Below are positions 15,491 to 23,966 of a DNA stretch of 64,000 nucleotides, piece after piece. This stretch comes from Luteococcus sp038433135 (GTDB lineage Bacteria > Actinomycetota > Actinomycetes > Propionibacteriales > Propionibacteriaceae), in assembly GCF_038433135.1 (NCBI RefSeq), contig NZ_JBCDMV010000014.1:62001-126000 (forward strand), read 5' to 3'. How positions within the stretch are numbered: position 1 is the stretch's first letter; every line of letters starts with the position of its first letter. The notes under the pieces are model-generated. The model was not told the origin of the DNA. It did not search any database and saw only the letters and a program-made list of their open reading frames with translations. Position numbers and translations under genes: made by a program.

Positions 15491-16425
15491 CAGTTCTGGT
15501 GCAGGTCCGTGTTGAGCACGATCTTGTGCTCCCCGCGCTGCTTGGCGATCACGGCGCCGGTCTGCGAATCCCGGATGAACAGGATGTCGCTGGCGCCGCT
15601 CAGCTCGGTGGCCTTGACCACCTGACCGTCGGGCAGCTTCACCTTGGTGCCGGCGGTCACGTACAGCCCGGCCTCCACCACGCAGTTGTCACCCAGCGAG
15701 ATGCCGACGCCGGCCTCGGCCCCCAGCAGGCAGCCCTTGCCGATGCTGATCACCTGCTTGCCGCCACCGGACAGGGTGCCCATGATGGAGGCGCCGCCGC
15801 CCACGTCGGAGCCGTCGTCGACGGTGACCCCGGCCGAGATCCGGCCCTCCACCATCGAGTGTCCCAGGGTGCCGGCGTTGAAGTTCACGAAACCCTCGTG
15901 CATCACGGTGGTGCCCTCGGCCAGGTGTGCCCCCAGCCGCACCCGATCCGCGTCGCCGATCCGCACGCCCGACGGCAGCACGTAGTCCACCATCCGGGGG
16001 AACTTGTCCACACCCAGGATGTTCACGATGCCGCGGGTGTTGCGCAGCGCCAGCCGGACCTGCTCGAAGCCCTCCACCGCGCACGGCCCGGCCGAGGTCC
16101 ACACCACATTGGGCAGGATGCCGAACAGGCCGTCCAGGTTCTGGCCGTGCGGCTTGACCAGCCGGTGGCTGAGCAGGTGCAGCCGCAGGTAGGCGTCGCT
16201 GACATCCGCGGGAGCGGCATCCAGGTCGATTACGGTCTTGACGACGGTGATCTTCACCTGCCGGTCGGAGTCCTCGGTCTGGGAGGCGATCATCTCCGCG
16301 GGGGCCTTGGTGCCCTCGTCGGGAGTGCCCAGCGCGGGGGCGGGGAACCAGGTGTCCAGCACCTGTCCGGAAACGTGAACGGTGGCGAGGCCCCAGCCCC
16401 AAGCAGAACGAGTCGCGTCAGTCAT
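15490..16425 (-). CDS. dapD: Tetrahydrodipicolinate N-succinyltransferase DapD
   Basis: 311 residues, starting MTDATRSAWGWGLATVH. This is the actinobacterial DapD form, with an N-terminal alpha/beta domain and a left-handed beta-helix of hexapeptide repeats (GVRIGDADRVRLGAHL, EGTTVMHEGFVNFNAG, SIGKGCLLGAEAGVGISLGD). It transfers succinyl from succinyl-CoA to tetrahydrodipicolinate in lysine/diaminopimelate synthesis. A TAGGCT hexamer ends 7 bases before the ATG, which predicts a leaderless transcript and supports this start. Confidence 0.95.
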   Translation of the reverse strand: MTDATRSAWGWGLATVHVSGQVLDTWFPAPALGTPDEGTKAPAEMIASQTEDSDRQVKITVVKTVIDLDAAPADVSDAYLRLHLLSHRLVKPHGQNLDGLFGILPNVVWTSAGPCAVEGFEQVRLALRNTRGIVNILGVDKFPRMVDYVLPSGVRIGDADRVRLGAHLAEGTTVMHEGFVNFNAGTLGHSMVEGRISAGVTVDDGSDVGGGASIMGTLSGGGKQVISIGKGCLLGAEAGVGISLGDNCVVEAGLYVTAGTKVKLPDGQVVKATELSGASDILFIRDSQTGAVIAKQRGEHKIVLNTDLHQN

Positions 16426-16432
16426 GGCGAAC

Positions 16433-16438
16433 AGCCTA
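16433..16438 (-). promoter_or_regulatory. TAGGCT -10 element of dapD, overlapping the dhaM stop codon
   Basis: On the minus strand TAGGCT is followed by 7 bases and then the dapD ATG, so the predicted transcript starts at the start codon. The TAG of the hexamer is also the stop codon of the upstream dhaM. Confidence 0.55.
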
Positions 16439-17191
16439 GCTGGCCGTGGCGACATCCGGACGGTCGCCGAAGTCCCGCTCCGCCAGCGCCCGGACGGCGT
16501 CCAGCGCGGCCTGGGCGTCGGGCCCGCTGGCGCGCACCAGCAACTGGTCGCCGTGGGCCAGATCGAGCGCTTGCAGCTGGGTGATGCTGGAGGCGTCGCC
16601 CACCGAACCGTCGGGGGCGACGACGTCCACCTCCGCATCCAGCTCCGCCAAAGCGGTCACCACCAGCGCCGCCGGACGGGCGTGCAGGCCGTGCTTGGCG
16701 CGCAGCACCGTGCGGAATTCCAGACTGCCGTCCGGCGCCGCGGTCACCGCCGGGGCCGACAGCGGGGAAGCGGCGTCGGAGGAGGTGTCGGTCAGATGCT
16801 GCTGCTTGGCCCGCAGCGCCCCCGAAGCCTCGGCCGCAACGGCCTCCAGCGAGGCCCCGGTGGAGGCGGCGACCACGGCCACCACCAGCCCCTCGACCAG
16901 CGGGGCGGGGCACAGCCGTACCCGGCCGGCGACCTCCGGTTCGACGAAGTCCAGCGCCATCTCCGCCGAGAGCACGGCGCTGCCCAGATCCAGCAGCACC
17001 AGCGTCCCGTCGGGTCCATCCAGTTCCTCGTAGGCGGCGGCGATGGCGGCGGCGTCGGTGCCCAGCGTCGTCTCGTCCAGCCCGGCGGCGGCCAGCACCC
17101 GGGGCGCCCGCTCGCCGGCCATCTCCTGTGCCAGTTGGATTGCGGCAGCCGCCAGGGCGTGACTGTGCGAGACGACGACGATCGAAATCAC
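16436..17191 (-). CDS. dhaM: PTS-dependent dihydroxyacetone kinase phosphotransferase subunit DhaM (EIIA-HPr fusion)
   Basis: 251 residues from GTG, with GGGGGA as ribosome binding site. The N-terminal EIIA-Man-like domain carries VVSHSHALAAAAIQ with its active His near residue 9, and LLDLGSAVLSAEMALDF. A linker at about 130-155 leads to a C-terminal HPr domain with LRAKHGLHARPAALVV (phospho-His in HARPA). The E. coli DhaM also has an EI-like domain, which is absent here. It passes phosphate from PEP through PTS enzyme I to ADP on DhaL. It follows dhaL by 37 bases. Confidence 0.93.
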   Translation of the reverse strand: MISIVVVSHSHALAAAAIQLAQEMAGERAPRVLAAAGLDETTLGTDAAAIAAAYEELDGPDGTLVLLDLGSAVLSAEMALDFVEPEVAGRVRLCPAPLVEGLVVAVVAASTGASLEAVAAEASGALRAKQQHLTDTSSDAASPLSAPAVTAAPDGSLEFRTVLRAKHGLHARPAALVVTALAELDAEVDVVAPDGSVGDASSITQLQALDLAHGDQLLVRASGPDAQAALDAVRALAERDFGDRPDVATAS

Positions 17192-17228
17192 TGGATCCCC
17201 CGATGCAGTGTGGTGGGCAGGGTGGCGG

Positions 17229-17843
17229 TCACGAGAGGGTGCGGGCGGCCGATTCCAGCAACAGCACCAGACTGGTTGCTCCCGGATCCTGGTGGCCCGC
17301 GCTGCGCTCGCCCAGATAGGACGCGCGGCCCTTGCGCGCGACCATGGGGATGGTTGCGTCGCGGCCCTGGGTGCCGGCGACCAGGCCGGCCTGCAGGCAG
17401 GCGGCGACGCTCTCGCTGGTCTCCTCCATTGCCTCGACGGCGGGCTGCAGCGCATCCACCATGGTCTTGTCGCCCAGCCCGGCCTTGCCCCGGGAGAGCA
17501 CCCCGTCCAACCCGGCATGCCACGCCTTCGCGATGCTCGCGGGAGTGTCCTCGGGCTCCAGGGCGCCCGCGAAGCGCAACAGGAAGGTGCCGTACAGCGG
17601 GCCCGAGGCGCCGCCGACGGTGCTGACCAGGGTCATGCCGGCCTTCTTCAGGTAGGTGGGGGCGTCGGGGAAATCGGCCGCGTCCAGGGCGGCGACGGCC
17701 TTCATCCCGCGCTCCATGTTCGATCCGTGGTCGGCGTCACCGATCTGCCGGTCGAGCTCGGTCAGGTTCGCGGCGTTCTCGCTGATCTGGGCGGCGAAGT
17801 CCGCCATCCAGGCGGCTGCTTTGCTGATGTCCACGTCACACAC
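17229..17843 (-). CDS. dhaL: Dihydroxyacetone kinase ADP-binding subunit DhaL
   Basis: 204 residues. The nucleotide/Mg site shows as LTELDRQIGDADHGSNMERG, with TVGGASGPLYGTFL and GLGDKTMVDAL further on, as expected of DhaL. It holds ADP permanently as a phospho-carrier between DhaM and dihydroxyacetone bound to DhaK. The start used (MCDVDISK) overlaps the end of dhaK by 8 bases. The C-terminus ends shortly after RASYLGERSAGHQDPGATS, the typical family ending. Confidence 0.94.
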   Translation of the reverse strand: MCDVDISKAAAWMADFAAQISENAANLTELDRQIGDADHGSNMERGMKAVAALDAADFPDAPTYLKKAGMTLVSTVGGASGPLYGTFLLRFAGALEPEDTPASIAKAWHAGLDGVLSRGKAGLGDKTMVDALQPAVEAMEETSESVAACLQAGLVAGTQGRDATIPMVARKGRASYLGERSAGHQDPGATSLVLLLESAARTLS

Positions 17844-18837
17844 CCCAGCGCAGTCCGGGGGTGTTCACCGGGGCGTCCCACAACGTGAGCAGGTCGTCGT
17901 CGGCCTTGAGCAGGGTGACGGACAATCCCGCCATCTCCAGCGACGTGATGTAGCTGCCCACCAGGTTGCGGGCCACGGTGATGCCCTTGGCCGCCAGCAG
18001 CCTGCTGATCTCGCCGTACATCAGGTACTGCTCCATCAGCGGCGTGCCGCCCATGCCGTTGACGAAGCAGATCACCGGGGAGCCGGTGAAGTCCAGATCC
18101 GCCAGGATGGGTTCGATCAGCATCGCGGCCACCTCGCGCGCCGGCGCCAGCTTGCGACGCTCCCGGCCCGGCTCGCCGTGGATGCCGACCCCCAGCTCCA
18201 TCTCGTCCTCGGCCAGCTCGAAGGTGGGCTTGCCCGCGGCGGGCACGGTGCAGCTGGTCAGCGCCATCCCCATCGAGCGGCCCTGGCCGTTGACCTTCTT
18301 CGCCAGCTCCAGGCAGGCGTCCAGGTCTCGGCCCGCCTCGGCGGCGGCCCCGACGATCTTCTCCAGCAGCACGGTCACACCAACCCCGCGTCGCCCGGCG
18401 GTGTAGAGCGAGTCGGTGACCGCGACGTCGTCGTCGGTGACCACCGCCTCCACCCGGATGCCGGATTCGGCGGCGGCCAGCTCGGCCGCCATCTCGAAGT
18501 TCATCACGTCGCCGGTGTAGTTCTTCACGATGTGCAGCACGCCCGCGCCACCGTCGACGGCGGTGGTGGCGGCCATGATCTGGTCCGGAACCGGGGAGGT
18601 GAACACGGCGCCGGCGCAGGCGGCGTCCAGCATGCCCAGGCCGACGAAGCCGCCGTGCATCGGCTCGTGGCCGCTGCCGCCGCCGGAGACCAGGCCCACC
18701 TTGCCCTTCACCGGGGCATCCTTGCGCAGCACCACGTGGTTGGTGTGGTCGATGCGCAGCCGATCGGGGTGCGCAGCCTCCATCCCCAGCAGGGTTTCGG
18801 CGACCACGTCGTCGACGGAATTGATCAGCTTCTTCAT
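17836..18837 (-). CDS. dhaK: Dihydroxyacetone kinase substrate-binding subunit DhaK
   Basis: 333 residues starting MKKLINSVDDVVAETL. Visible motifs are GLVSGGGSGHEPMHGGFVG (substrate pocket), VKNYTGDVMNF, and the later DDDVAVTDSLYTAGRRG that holds the covalent-binding loop region. An in-frame ATG at 18846 overlaps the stop of the upstream fusion gene (TGATG) and could be the coupled start, adding three residues. With DhaL and DhaM it phosphorylates dihydroxyacetone to DHAP at the expense of PEP. Confidence 0.94.
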   Translation of the reverse strand: MKKLINSVDDVVAETLLGMEAAHPDRLRIDHTNHVVLRKDAPVKGKVGLVSGGGSGHEPMHGGFVGLGMLDAACAGAVFTSPVPDQIMAATTAVDGGAGVLHIVKNYTGDVMNFEMAAELAAAESGIRVEAVVTDDDVAVTDSLYTAGRRGVGVTVLLEKIVGAAAEAGRDLDACLELAKKVNGQGRSMGMALTSCTVPAAGKPTFELAEDEMELGVGIHGEPGRERRKLAPAREVAAMLIEPILADLDFTGSPVICFVNGMGGTPLMEQYLMYGEISRLLAAKGITVARNLVGSYITSLEMAGLSVTLLKADDDLLTLWDAPVNTPGLRWGV

Positions 18838-18845
18838 GCTTTCCA

Positions 18846-20453
18846 TCAAAGCACTGGGCGGGGACATTTCTGAAGACAGTCGAGCAGCAATTCTCCCGCG
18901 CCGGGAGCGGCGACCAGCACCCCGCCGTCGCCGGGGAAGAGCGTGTGGTTGCCGTCGAGGTCCAACACCTCGGCACCCGCCTCGTGACCGATCAGCAGGC
19001 CCGCCAGATGGTCGATCGGGTTGAAGTCGTGCACCACCCCCGCGGCGCCCCAGCCGGCCGCAATCCCGGTCAGGGTGAGGGTTCCCGAACCCATGATCCG
19101 CGGCGTGCAGTGCTCGACGGCCAGCGCGGCCAGGAAGTCGTCCATCCCCGGCCAGGGGGTGTGGGCATCCCACTCGGTCAGCACGGTGCGCCCGGCCAGC
19201 GATTCGGTGACGGACAGCTTGAGCGGCTCGCCGTTCAGGGTGGCGCCCAGCTCACGGGCGGCCAGGAAGACATTGTCCATGGCCGGCTGCGCCACGGCGG
19301 CCACCAGCGGTTCACCGTCGACGGCCAGCGCCAGGCTCATCGACGTCCACGGCAGGCCATTGGCCAGATTGGTGGTGCCGTCCACCGGATCCAGGTACCA
19401 CGTGGGGCGGCCGGGCTCCGGCTCACCGCCCAGCTCCTCGCCGACCACCAGGTGCCTGCCGTCGAAGGCCTGGTCGATCACCGCCCGCACATGCCGCTCC
19501 ACCGCGACGTCCACCTCGGTCACCAGATCCGCCGGATGTGCCTTGTTGCCCACCCGTCCCAGGGCCGCGGTGCGGGTGAAGCCATTGGCCCAGACCGCCA
19601 GGTCATGCGCCACCCGCACCATCCGGGCGGCTTCCAGGCTGAGCTCGGTGGCGACGGCGAAGGCCTCCACATCCAGCCCCACCAGGGCCAGCGGGCTGGT
19701 GCCGCCGCTCAGCAGTCGTCGCAGCAGCCGCGGCCGGTCGGTGGTGATCCGATCCACCCCGGCGTCGATCGCGACGCTCATCGTCCGGGCGTCGTTGATG
19801 GTCCAGCAGGCCAGCTCCAGCCCCATCCGGTGCACCTGGCCCACCAACTGTTCGGTGAGCAGCGTCCACTCCACGTTGATGGCCGACGGGCGCAGCCGTC
19901 GCACCATCTCCAGATCCAACTCGCCGCCGTCGTGGTTGTAAGCCAGATCCGCGGTGGGCAATTGCTCGCGCACCACCAGCATCGCGTCGGTCTCCCCGCA
20001 CCAACTGATCGGCGCCAGATCGGCGTCGGGGCCGTTCTGGAAGGCCCGCACCACGGCGATCGCAGCTCGGGCGTCGTCGACGTCGACCGTGTCGATCAGC
20101 ATGGTGACGGGGGTGCGGCGCTCCCGGTTCAGCTCGACGAATTGCGCCAGCGTCTCCTCCAAGGTGGGGATCCGACAGTCGCCGCTGCCCACATCATTGA
20201 TGTTGCCCACGATCCAGCCATCCGCGGCATCCGGTGCGGCCGGGCAGGAGACCATCGCGTCCACCCGGTTCGGCAGGCCCCACAGCCGCAGCAGGGTGGC
20301 GTCGTGCAGCACCACCGAGGTGCCGTCCCGGGTGGTGCGAATGTCCAGCTCCACCACGTCGGCACCGGCCTGGACGGCGGCGGCAAAGGCCTCGGGGGTG
20401 TTCTCGCGGGCGGTCTCGGAATCGCCCCGGTGGGCCACGACGGTGATGCTCAT
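18846..20453 (-). CDS. Fusion of glycerophosphodiester phosphodiesterase and inositol monophosphatase-like domains
   Basis: 535 residues. Residues 1-250 are a GDPD domain: VVAHRGDSETARENTPEAF at the start, VVELDIRTTRDG with the metal-binding Glu/Asp, and a late LACWTINDARTM. Residues about 275-535 are an FIG/IMPase domain: VGEELGGE, then DPVDGTTNLANG at about 355, then a C-terminal NPIDHLAGLLIGHEAGAEV. A GDPD releases glycerol 3-phosphate from glycerophosphodiesters and the second domain would dephosphorylate a sugar or polyol phosphate. The ATG is 7 bases after a TAGCGT hexamer. It directly precedes dhaK, suggesting a link to glycerol/DHA metabolism. Confidence 0.85.
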   Translation of the reverse strand: MSITVVAHRGDSETARENTPEAFAAAVQAGADVVELDIRTTRDGTSVVLHDATLLRLWGLPNRVDAMVSCPAAPDAADGWIVGNINDVGSGDCRIPTLEETLAQFVELNRERRTPVTMLIDTVDVDDARAAIAVVRAFQNGPDADLAPISWCGETDAMLVVREQLPTADLAYNHDGGELDLEMVRRLRPSAINVEWTLLTEQLVGQVHRMGLELACWTINDARTMSVAIDAGVDRITTDRPRLLRRLLSGGTSPLALVGLDVEAFAVATELSLEAARMVRVAHDLAVWANGFTRTAALGRVGNKAHPADLVTEVDVAVERHVRAVIDQAFDGRHLVVGEELGGEPEPGRPTWYLDPVDGTTNLANGLPWTSMSLALAVDGEPLVAAVAQPAMDNVFLAARELGATLNGEPLKLSVTESLAGRTVLTEWDAHTPWPGMDDFLAALAVEHCTPRIMGSGTLTLTGIAAGWGAAGVVHDFNPIDHLAGLLIGHEAGAEVLDLDGNHTLFPGDGGVLVAAPGAGELLLDCLQKCPRPVL

Positions 20454-20460
20454 GACCGTC

Positions 20461-20466
20461 ACGCTA
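20461..20466 (-). promoter_or_regulatory. TAGCGT -10 element of the GDPD-IMPase fusion gene
   Basis: On the minus strand TAGCGT plus 7 bases leads to the ATG, the spacing expected of a leaderless transcript. This promoter would also serve dhaKLM. Confidence 0.5.
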
Positions 20467-20496
20467 GGGGTACGGGGTGTCGAAAGGGTGAACTGG

Positions 20497-21798
20497 TCAG
20501 CGCCGCAGCTCGGAGACGTCCTGGGTGATCAGCCGTTCGATCCGCATCCACGGGGCCCGCTTGTGCCAGTCCAGGCGCACCCGAATCCGGTCGTTGTGCA
20601 TGATCGTCGCGGTCAGCGCCACCAGGATCACGCCCACCGCCACCACGCCGAACAGCAGGGTGAAACGGGGGCCGAAGCGGTTGCCGATCCAGCCCACCAG
20701 CGGGGAGACCATCGGCGCCATCCCGAAGATGGTCAGCCCCCACAGCGCCATCACCCGGCCGCGCATCTGCGGCGTGGTGGCGGTCTGCAGCAGCGAATTG
20801 GCCGTGACCAGCGCGGTGATGGTGAAGAAGCCCACCGGCACCTGCAGCAGCACGAAGAGCCAGAAATTGCCGCTCACCGCCGAGGCCAGGTTGAAGACCA
20901 CATAGCCGGCCATTCCCATCAGCACGTGCCGCAGCCGCGGGCTGCCCCGTCGGGCCGACCACAGCGCCGCCACCAGCGCGCCGATGCCCATGAAGGAACC
21001 GATGATGCCGTAGTCACCCGAACCGCGGTGGAAGGCCTGGGTGGCCATCACCGCATTGGTGATGTTGAAGTTGAAGCCCAGACCGCCGATGGCGACACCC
21101 ACGGTGAGCAGCGCCATCAGGTCGGGGTGGCGCTTCACATAGCGCAGGCCGGCCATGAAGCCGGCGCTGCGACCGGTGGCGGGCTTGGCCGGGTGCAAGA
21201 GCTCGGTCTTCATGCTGAGCAGGGCTGCGATCATGGCGGCGAAGGCCACCACATTGGCGGCAATCACCCAACCCGTGCCCACCAGCGCGATCAGTGCGCC
21301 GCCGATGCCGGGGCCCAGTAGCCGGGCCGCGTTGAAGCTGGCGGAGTTCAGGCTGATCGCATTGGGCAGTTGCTCGAAGGGGACGATCTCACTGACGAAG
21401 GCCTGCCGGGCTGGGTTGTCGAAGGCCATCCCCAGCCCGTCCAGCAGGGAGAGCGCGAAGACCTGCCACAGCTTCACCTGACCAGTGATGGTCAACACCG
21501 AGAGCACGGCCGCGCTGGTCAGGCCCACCAGCGCACTGGCCAGCAGGATGGTGCGCTTCGGCAACCGGTCGGCGACGCTGCCGGCAATCGGGTTCAGCAG
21601 CAGGGCGGGCAGGAAGATCAGCGCCGTCTGGTAGCCCAGCGCCTGGGCATTGCCGTCGGTCAGGATGACCAGCACCAGCCAGGCCTGCGCGGTACGCGCC
21701 ATCCAGCCGCCGATATTGCTCACCAGACCTCCCAGGAACCAGATCCGGTAGTTCGGATTGCTCAGCGAGGAAAAGGTCTGGGACGTGGCGGGGCTCAC
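20497..21798 (-). CDS. MFS transporter (EntS/MFS_3-like exporter)
   Basis: 433 residues from GTG, with AGGAGAG 9 bases upstream. About 12 membrane segments are seen. Family motifs are FLGGLVSNIGGWMARTAQAW at the N-terminus, ADRLPKRTILL in the first cytosolic loop and FDNPARQAFVSEIVP, all characteristic of the MFS_3 subgroup that includes enterobactin exporters and many drug-efflux annotations. The substrate cannot be told from sequence. It is divergent from menE and ends 43 bases before the GDPD-IMPase gene. Confidence 0.85.
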   Translation of the reverse strand: MSPATSQTFSSLSNPNYRIWFLGGLVSNIGGWMARTAQAWLVLVILTDGNAQALGYQTALIFLPALLLNPIAGSVADRLPKRTILLASALVGLTSAAVLSVLTITGQVKLWQVFALSLLDGLGMAFDNPARQAFVSEIVPFEQLPNAISLNSASFNAARLLGPGIGGALIALVGTGWVIAANVVAFAAMIAALLSMKTELLHPAKPATGRSAGFMAGLRYVKRHPDLMALLTVGVAIGGLGFNFNITNAVMATQAFHRGSGDYGIIGSFMGIGALVAALWSARRGSPRLRHVLMGMAGYVVFNLASAVSGNFWLFVLLQVPVGFFTITALVTANSLLQTATTPQMRGRVMALWGLTIFGMAPMVSPLVGWIGNRFGPRFTLLFGVVAVGVILVALTATIMHNDRIRVRLDWHKRAPWMRIERLITQDVSELRR

Positions 21799-21870
21799 CG
21801 GTGGTTGCTCTCCTGACGGGATGTGGGGGGCACCAGACTAACTCTCCACCGCTGGATTCGCTCATTCGGA

Positions 21871-21876
21871 TACGGT
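21871..21876 (+). promoter_or_regulatory. TACGGT -10 element of menE
   Basis: TACGGT is followed by 6 bases and then the GTG start of menE, consistent with a leaderless transcript. Confidence 0.45.
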
Positions 21877-21882
21877 CTGCTG

Positions 21883-23052
21883 GTGACCTCTTCCAGCCTG
21901 CGTCTTTGCTCGGCCGCCGAACTGCCCGGCCTGCTGCCCGACGCCCTTGCGGGCCGCACGGTGCTGGCACCGGTGGGGGAGGTTCCCGAACAGACGCTGG
22001 CGATGCTCCGCCCAGAGCTGCCGGTGACCGAGGCCGATGCCGCGGTGGTGGTGGCCACCTCGGGTTCGTCCGGCGTGCCCAAGGGAGTGGTGCTCTCCCG
22101 GCGCGCCCTGCTGGCCGCCGCCGAATCCGCCCAGTCCCGGCTGGGGGTGATGACCTGGACCTGTGTGCTGCCGGTGGGTTATGTGGCCGGCCTGATGGTG
22201 CTGGTCCGGGCCCACGTCGCCGGGCGGCCGGTGCGCTTCGCGACCAGTGACCTGTCGGACCTGGCCCCGGCCCCCGGCCCGAATGCCATCTCGATCGTGC
22301 CGACCCAGCTCTTCCGCGCGATGGAGCGGCCCGACGTGCTGGCGTCGCTGGCCCGCTACGACGTGATCCTGCTGGGCGGCGCCGCCGTGGATCCGGACCT
22401 GCTGCAATCCGCCCGTGACCAGGGGCTGAACCTGATCACCACCTATGGAATGAGCGAGACCTGCGGCGGCTGCGTCTGGGACGGCGAGCCGCTACCCGGG
22501 GTGAGTGTGGGGCTGGCCGGCGCCTCGACAGGCTCGGAGATCGTGCTTGGATCGGGTGCGCAGATCCCAGCCGCGACGGCCGATCCCGCCGAGGCCCCCT
22601 CCGGCCGGATCCTGCTGACCGGGGAGATGGCCTTCAGCGGCTACCGGCTCAACACCGAGCTGACCGCCCAGACCCTGGACGGGCGCACCGTGATCACCCA
22701 GGACCGCGGCCAGATCGTCGACGGCCGGCTGCGGGTGCTCGGCCGGATGGACGACGTGGTGATCTCCGGCGGGGTGAATGTGGATCTGGCGGCGGTGCAG
22801 CGCGCCGTCGATGCGGTGGAGCCGGGCACCAGCGTCGTCCTGGCCGTCCCCGACGCGGAATGGGGTAGCCGCATCACCCTGATCAGCAGCTCAGCGCATG
22901 ACCTGGTCTGGTGGCAGGCCCGGCTGGCGCCCGCTCTGGGCCGGGCGGCCCTGCCGCGCGCCCTGACAAGCGTCGATGGCCTGCCGCGGACGAGTAGTGG
23001 AAAGATTGACCGGCAGTCGCTGCTGGGCGAGCTGTTGGACAAGAAGGACTGA
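21883..23052 (+). CDS. menE: o-Succinylbenzoate-CoA ligase MenE
   Basis: 389 residues, the short actinobacterial form of this ANL adenylating enzyme. The P-loop is VVATSGSSGVPKGVVLS. Other motifs are TTYGMSETCGGCVWDG (A5), LLTGEMAF, VLGRMDDVVISGGVNVD and the C-terminal acyl-lysine in LPRTSSGKIDRQSL. It activates OSB with ATP and CoA in menaquinone synthesis. The coding sequence contains one full copy of the dispersed 15-bp repeat, read as ASTGSEIV, in a variable loop at about residue 214. It starts the menE-A-C-D cluster. Confidence 0.95.
   Translation: MTSSSLRLCSAAELPGLLPDALAGRTVLAPVGEVPEQTLAMLRPELPVTEADAAVVVATSGSSGVPKGVVLSRRALLAAAESAQSRLGVMTWTCVLPVGYVAGLMVLVRAHVAGRPVRFATSDLSDLAPAPGPNAISIVPTQLFRAMERPDVLASLARYDVILLGGAAVDPDLLQSARDQGLNLITTYGMSETCGGCVWDGEPLPGVSVGLAGASTGSEIVLGSGAQIPAATADPAEAPSGRILLTGEMAFSGYRLNTELTAQTLDGRTVITQDRGQIVDGRLRVLGRMDDVVISGGVNVDLAAVQRAVDAVEPGTSVVLAVPDAEWGSRITLISSSAHDLVWWQARLAPALGRAALPRALTSVDGLPRTSSGKIDRQSLLGELLDKKD
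22523..22537 (+). repeat. Dispersed repeat CCTCGACAGGCTCGG inside menE
   Basis: This is identical over all 15 bases to the copy at 228-242. It lies in frame within menE and encodes part of GASTGSEIV between conserved blocks, so the enzyme appears to tolerate it. Confidence 0.85.
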
Positions 23053-23058
23053 GCTTTC

Positions 23059-23934
23059 GTGGCAACTGTTGGTGAATGGATCGAGGGGGCGCGCCCGCGC
23101 ACCCTTCCCGCGGCGCTGGCGCCGGTCTTGGCCGGATCGGCCACGGCCTGGTTCTCCGGGGGATTCCGACTGGGCCATGCGCTGCTGGCCTTCGTCGTCG
23201 CGCTGGCCCTGCAGATCGGTGTGAACTTCGCCAATGACTATTCCGACGGCATTCGCGGCACCGACGAGGACCGCGTCGGCCCGATGCGCCTGGTGGGGTC
23301 CGGCGCTGCGCGCCCGGCCCAGGTGAAGGCCGCCGCCTTCGGCTGCTTCGGCCTGGGCGCCCTGGCGGGCCTGGGGCTGGTGCTGATCACCGGCCACTGG
23401 TGGCTGGTCGGCGTCGGCGCGCTGTGCATCCTGGCGGCCTGGTACTACACCGGCGGGGAGCACCCCTACGGCTATGCCGGGCTGGGAGAGGTCTTCGTCT
23501 TCATCTTCTTCGGGCTGGTCGCGGTCTGCGGCACCACCTATGTGCAGCTGGGTCGGGTGACCTGGGCGACGCTGGCCGCCTCGGTGGCGATCGGCATCCT
23601 GGCTTGCCAGATCCTGGTGGCCAACAATCTGCGGGACATCGTCGGTGACCGAGAGGTGGGCAAGCGCACCCTGGCCACCCGGCTGGGCGATGCCGGCACC
23701 CGACGCTTCTTCGCCGGCTTGAGCGCCCTGGCCGTGGTCTGCACCGTCGCCGTCGCCGCCCTCACCACCTGGTGGGCGCTGCTGGGTCTGCTGATGCTCA
23801 TCTTCCTGCTGCCGGCCACCCGCACCGTGCTCGGCGGCGCCACCGGCAAGGCCCTGATCCGGGTGCTGAAGCTCACCGGCTTCGCCGAGCTGGCCTGTTC
23901 GGTGGGCCTGTTCGTCGGCTGCGTGCTCGGCTGA
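23059..23934 (+). CDS. menA: 1,4-Dihydroxy-2-naphthoate polyprenyltransferase MenA
   Basis: 291 residues from GTG, an integral membrane UbiA-family enzyme with about nine segments. The two Asp-rich motifs are NFANDYSDGIRGTDEDRVGP and NLRDIVGDREVGKRTLATRL, the second typical of MenA. It prenylates DHNA, with loss of CO2, to give demethylmenaquinone. It begins 6 bases after menE and is likely cotranscribed with it. Confidence 0.95.
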   Translation: MATVGEWIEGARPRTLPAALAPVLAGSATAWFSGGFRLGHALLAFVVALALQIGVNFANDYSDGIRGTDEDRVGPMRLVGSGAARPAQVKAAAFGCFGLGALAGLGLVLITGHWWLVGVGALCILAAWYYTGGEHPYGYAGLGEVFVFIFFGLVAVCGTTYVQLGRVTWATLAASVAIGILACQILVANNLRDIVGDREVGKRTLATRLGDAGTRRFFAGLSALAVVCTVAVAALTTWWALLGLLMLIFLLPATRTVLGGATGKALIRVLKLTGFAELACSVGLFVGCVLG

Positions 23935-23953
23935 GCCGCATCCGGCCCGGGGC

Positions 23954-23959
23954 TAGGCT
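23954..23959 (+). promoter_or_regulatory. TAGGCT -10 element of menC
   Basis: TAGGCT plus 7 bases leads exactly to the ATG, predicting a leaderless menC transcript despite its position 20 bases after menA. Confidence 0.55.
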
Positions 23960-23966
23960 GGCCTGC

